From NCBI GenBank assembly GCA_030829155.1, contig JAURBD010000086.1, forward strand, positions 1 through 6,756: a stretch of 6,756 nt of DNA, in the 5' to 3' direction. Both the position numbers and the translations under genes were made by a program. The notes under the pieces were generated by a model. That model was not told the DNA's origin. It did not search any database and was given only the letters and a program-made list of their open reading frames with translations. Position 1 is the stretch's first letter; every line of letters starts with the position of its first letter. The DNA is from Flavobacteriaceae bacterium (GTDB lineage: Bacteria; Bacteroidota; Bacteroidia; Flavobacteriales; Flavobacteriaceae). This document shows, piece by piece, positions 5,015 through 6,756 of the stretch.

Positions 5015-6756
5015 TTAATTAGCTACCTCACTCATAAATTTGATTCTATAGAGTCTAATTTCTTCCTCTTCATAGTCTCCCTCAAATTCTTCTAATGCGA
5101 GAGTTATTTTATCGGACTCTGCCTCCATAAAATATTCATGCAATTCCTCTTGCTGATCCTCGTCAAAAATTTCATCAATCCAATAACTAATATCTATTTT
5201 TGTGCCAGAAAAAACTATAGTTTCCATCTCTTCGACAAACTTAATCATATTCATTCCTTTAGCTGCAGCAATATCGTCTAAAGGAAGTTTTCGATCAACA
5301 CTTTGAATCATATATAATTTTAATGCTGAATTAGCACCAGTGCTTTTAACAACTAAATCGTTTGGTCTTACAATTTCGTTTTCTTCAACATAATTTTGGA
5401 TAAGTTCAAGGAATTTTTCTCCATGTTTCAAAGCTTTCCCCTCACCTACCCCATTTATGCTTTTGAGTTCTTCTTGAGTAACCGGATATTTAAATGACAT
5501 ATCTTTTAAAGAATTCTCTTGAAAAACTGTGTAAGGAGGTACTCCTGTTTTATCTGCAACACTTTTTCTGAGTCCTTTTAATAATTTTAAAAGATTTTCA
5601 TCTGCAACAGCATCGTTTCTTTTTATTGTTGGTGCATTTCTGTGAGCAGCAAAATTATGGTCTTCGGTCATCAAGAATGAGCAAGGATTTTCCCCAAATT
5701 CTTTTCCTTTTTCTGTTATCTTAACAACTCCATAAGTTTCAATATCTTTTGAAAGAAATTTTGCAACAATTGCCTGTCTTGTTAAAGCCATCCAAAAGGA
5801 TGCTCTTTTATCTTTTCCTCTGCCGAAAACTTCTAATTCACTTGTTTTATGACTATTGATTATTGCGTTTGATTCTCCAATCAATGTCCTAACCAGTTCT
5901 TTTGATTTAAAATGTTCACGGGTTTTTTTTACTGTTTCAATCAAAAGTTTCAATTCACACTTTGCTTCTATTTGTTTTTTGGGAAAGCGCATATTATCAT
6001 CCATATCGCCTCCAAGTCCAGTTTCATTATCAAATTCCTCTCCAAAATAATGTAGAATAAATTTTCTTCTAGAAATAGAAGTTTCTGCAAAAGCTACCAT
6101 TTCATTGAGTAATGCAAAGCCTATTTCCTGTTCAGCAACAGGCTTCCCTGACATGAATTTTTCAAGCTTTTCGATATCCTTGAAGGAATAAAAAGCTAAA
6201 CAATGTCCCTCTCCACCATCACGTCCAGCTCTTCCGGTTTCCTGATAATAACTTTCTATACTTTTAGGAATGTCATGATGAATTACAAAACGTACATCGG
6301 GTTTATCTATCCCCATCCCAAATGCTATTGTAGCTACCACAACATCACAGTCTTCTGTCAAAAACAGGTCTTGATTACGGGCTCTTGTCTTGTTATCAAG
6401 TCCTGCGTGATAGGGTATTGCTTTAATATTATTGACTTGAAGGGTTTGAGCTAATTTCTCTACTTTTTTTCGCGATAAGCAATAAATAATTCCAGATTTA
6501 CCTTCATTCTGTTTTATAAAACGAATAATATTTGATTCTACGTTATCGGTCTTGGGTTGTACTTCATAATATAAGTTGGGGCGATTAAATGAAGCTTTGA
6601 AGAGCGTTGCATCTGGTATTTTAAGGTTTTTAAGAATATCTTCTTGAACTTTTGGTGTCGCCGTAGCAGTAAGTGCAATTATTGGAAGATTTTTTTCGAT
6701 CTTTTGAAGCATGATCCTTAAATTTCTGTATTCAGGCCTAAAATCATGCCCCCATT
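5015..6756 (-). CDS. recQ: ATP-dependent DNA helicase RecQ (N-terminus beyond window edge)
   Basis: A superfamily 2 3'-5' DNA helicase acting in recombination and replication-fork repair. The frame stays open to the right edge and starts with WGHDFRPEYRNL, so the first Met inside the window (6712) is internal. There are 579 residues visible. The roughly 150 N-terminal residues with Walker A and DEAH lie outside. Visible residues show motif III LTATAT (28-33), motif IV IIYC (89-92), motif V VVVATIAFGMGID (138-150) and motif VI QETGRAGRDG (171-180, with the arginine finger). An RQC-like winged-helix region (about 269-384) and an HRDC domain (about 387-460) follow, then a C-terminal helical extension (470-579) that turns acidic. 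The usual zinc-binding cysteines after SRRKFILHYFGEEF (228-241) are absent. TAA is at 5015-5017 within a TTAA run. The immunophilin gene follows after 77 bp. Confidence 0.95.
   Translation of the reverse strand, partial: WGHDFRPEYRNLRIMLQKIEKNLPIIALTATATPKVQEDILKNLKIPDATLFKASFNRPNLYYEVQPKTDNVESNIIRFIKQNEGKSGIIYCLSRKKVEKLAQTLQVNNIKAIPYHAGLDNKTRARNQDLFLTEDCDVVVATIAFGMGIDKPDVRFVIHHDIPKSIESYYQETGRAGRDGGEGHCLAFYSFKDIEKLEKFMSGKPVAEQEIGFALLNEMVAFAETSISRRKFILHYFGEEFDNETGLGGDMDDNMRFPKKQIEAKCELKLLIETVKKTREHFKSKELVRTLIGESNAIINSHKTSELEVFGRGKDKRASFWMALTRQAIVAKFLSKDIETYGVVKITEKGKEFGENPCSFLMTEDHNFAAHRNAPTIKRNDAVADENLLKLLKGLRKSVADKTGVPPYTVFQENSLKDMSFKYPVTQEELKSINGVGEGKALKHGEKFLELIQNYVEENEIVRPNDLVVKSTGANSALKLYMIQSVDRKLPLDDIAAAKGMNMIKFVEEMETIVFSGTKIDISYWIDEIFDEDQQEELHEYFMEAESDKITLALEEFEGDYEEEEIRLYRIKFMSEVAN

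Noticed and set aside
5005..5021. TTAA tandem run as a regulatory or mobile-element target repeat
   Set aside because: It is a short AT-rich run at the recQ stop codon, with no flanking inverted repeats or insertion boundary.
5856..6454. Two plus-strand open frames (5856-6050 and 6203-6454) opposite recQ
   Set aside because: Both lie within conserved helicase coding sequence, are low-complexity in translation and have no promoter or ribosome-binding evidence.
6710..6712. ATG at 6710-6712 (minus) as the start of recQ
   Set aside because: The frame continues upstream to the window edge with the conserved RecQ segment WGHDFRPEY, so this Met is internal and the gene is cut by the window.
1..6756. 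A novel defence, mobile or biosynthetic system
   Set aside because: Genes alternate in strand, belong to common housekeeping families and show no mobile-element, toxin-antitoxin, CRISPR or nuclease-cluster signs. RecQ alone is not evidence of a defence island.

Overview
The window looks like ordinary chromosomal DNA from a member of the Flavobacteriia (Bacteroidota). The sequence is AT-rich, and none of the start codons has a clear Shine-Dalgarno sequence. One upstream region carries a Bacteroidota-type -7 box (TATCTTTG). The gene content also fits: an approximately 830-residue M14 carboxypeptidase with a C-terminal amidotransferase-like domain, a cyclophilin-FKBP fusion of the kind known from Flavobacterium, and a RecQ without zinc-binding cysteines. 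I see no tRNA, rRNA, CRISPR array, transposase, phage gene or attachment site.

Layout from left to right. Bases 1-176 are the 3' end of an unrecognised plus-strand gene. Bases 177-330 are an AT-rich spacer with two inverted repeats. Bases 331-2847 (plus) encode a secreted M14 zinc carboxypeptidase starting at GTG. A symmetrical hairpin with A and T tracts at 2866-2902 can terminate transcription in both directions, between this gene and the convergent minus-strand gene at 2920-3387 (small DUF962/Mpo1-like membrane protein). A 47-bp divergent spacer containing a 12-T run separates that gene from a plus-strand thioredoxin-like/peroxiredoxin-like gene (3435-3989). Only 15 bp further on, tail to tail, is the minus-strand cyclophilin-FKBP gene (4005-4937). 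A 77-bp spacer with a promoter-like box separates it from the upstream minus-strand recQ (5015 to the right edge, 5' end missing).

The strand alternates at almost every gene, so most of these are probably single-gene transcripts and not a pathway operon. Only recQ and the cyclophilin-FKBP gene are co-directional and adjacent, and the second seems to have its own promoter. The shared theme is housekeeping: protein turnover outside the cytoplasm (M14), thiol/peroxide handling, proline isomerisation and chaperoning, lipid metabolism (Mpo1-like) and DNA repair (RecQ). I found no evidence for an undescribed multi-gene system. The most interesting items are the two-domain immunophilin, the cysteine-free RecQ zinc region and the amidotransferase-like domain without a nucleophile in the peptidase.
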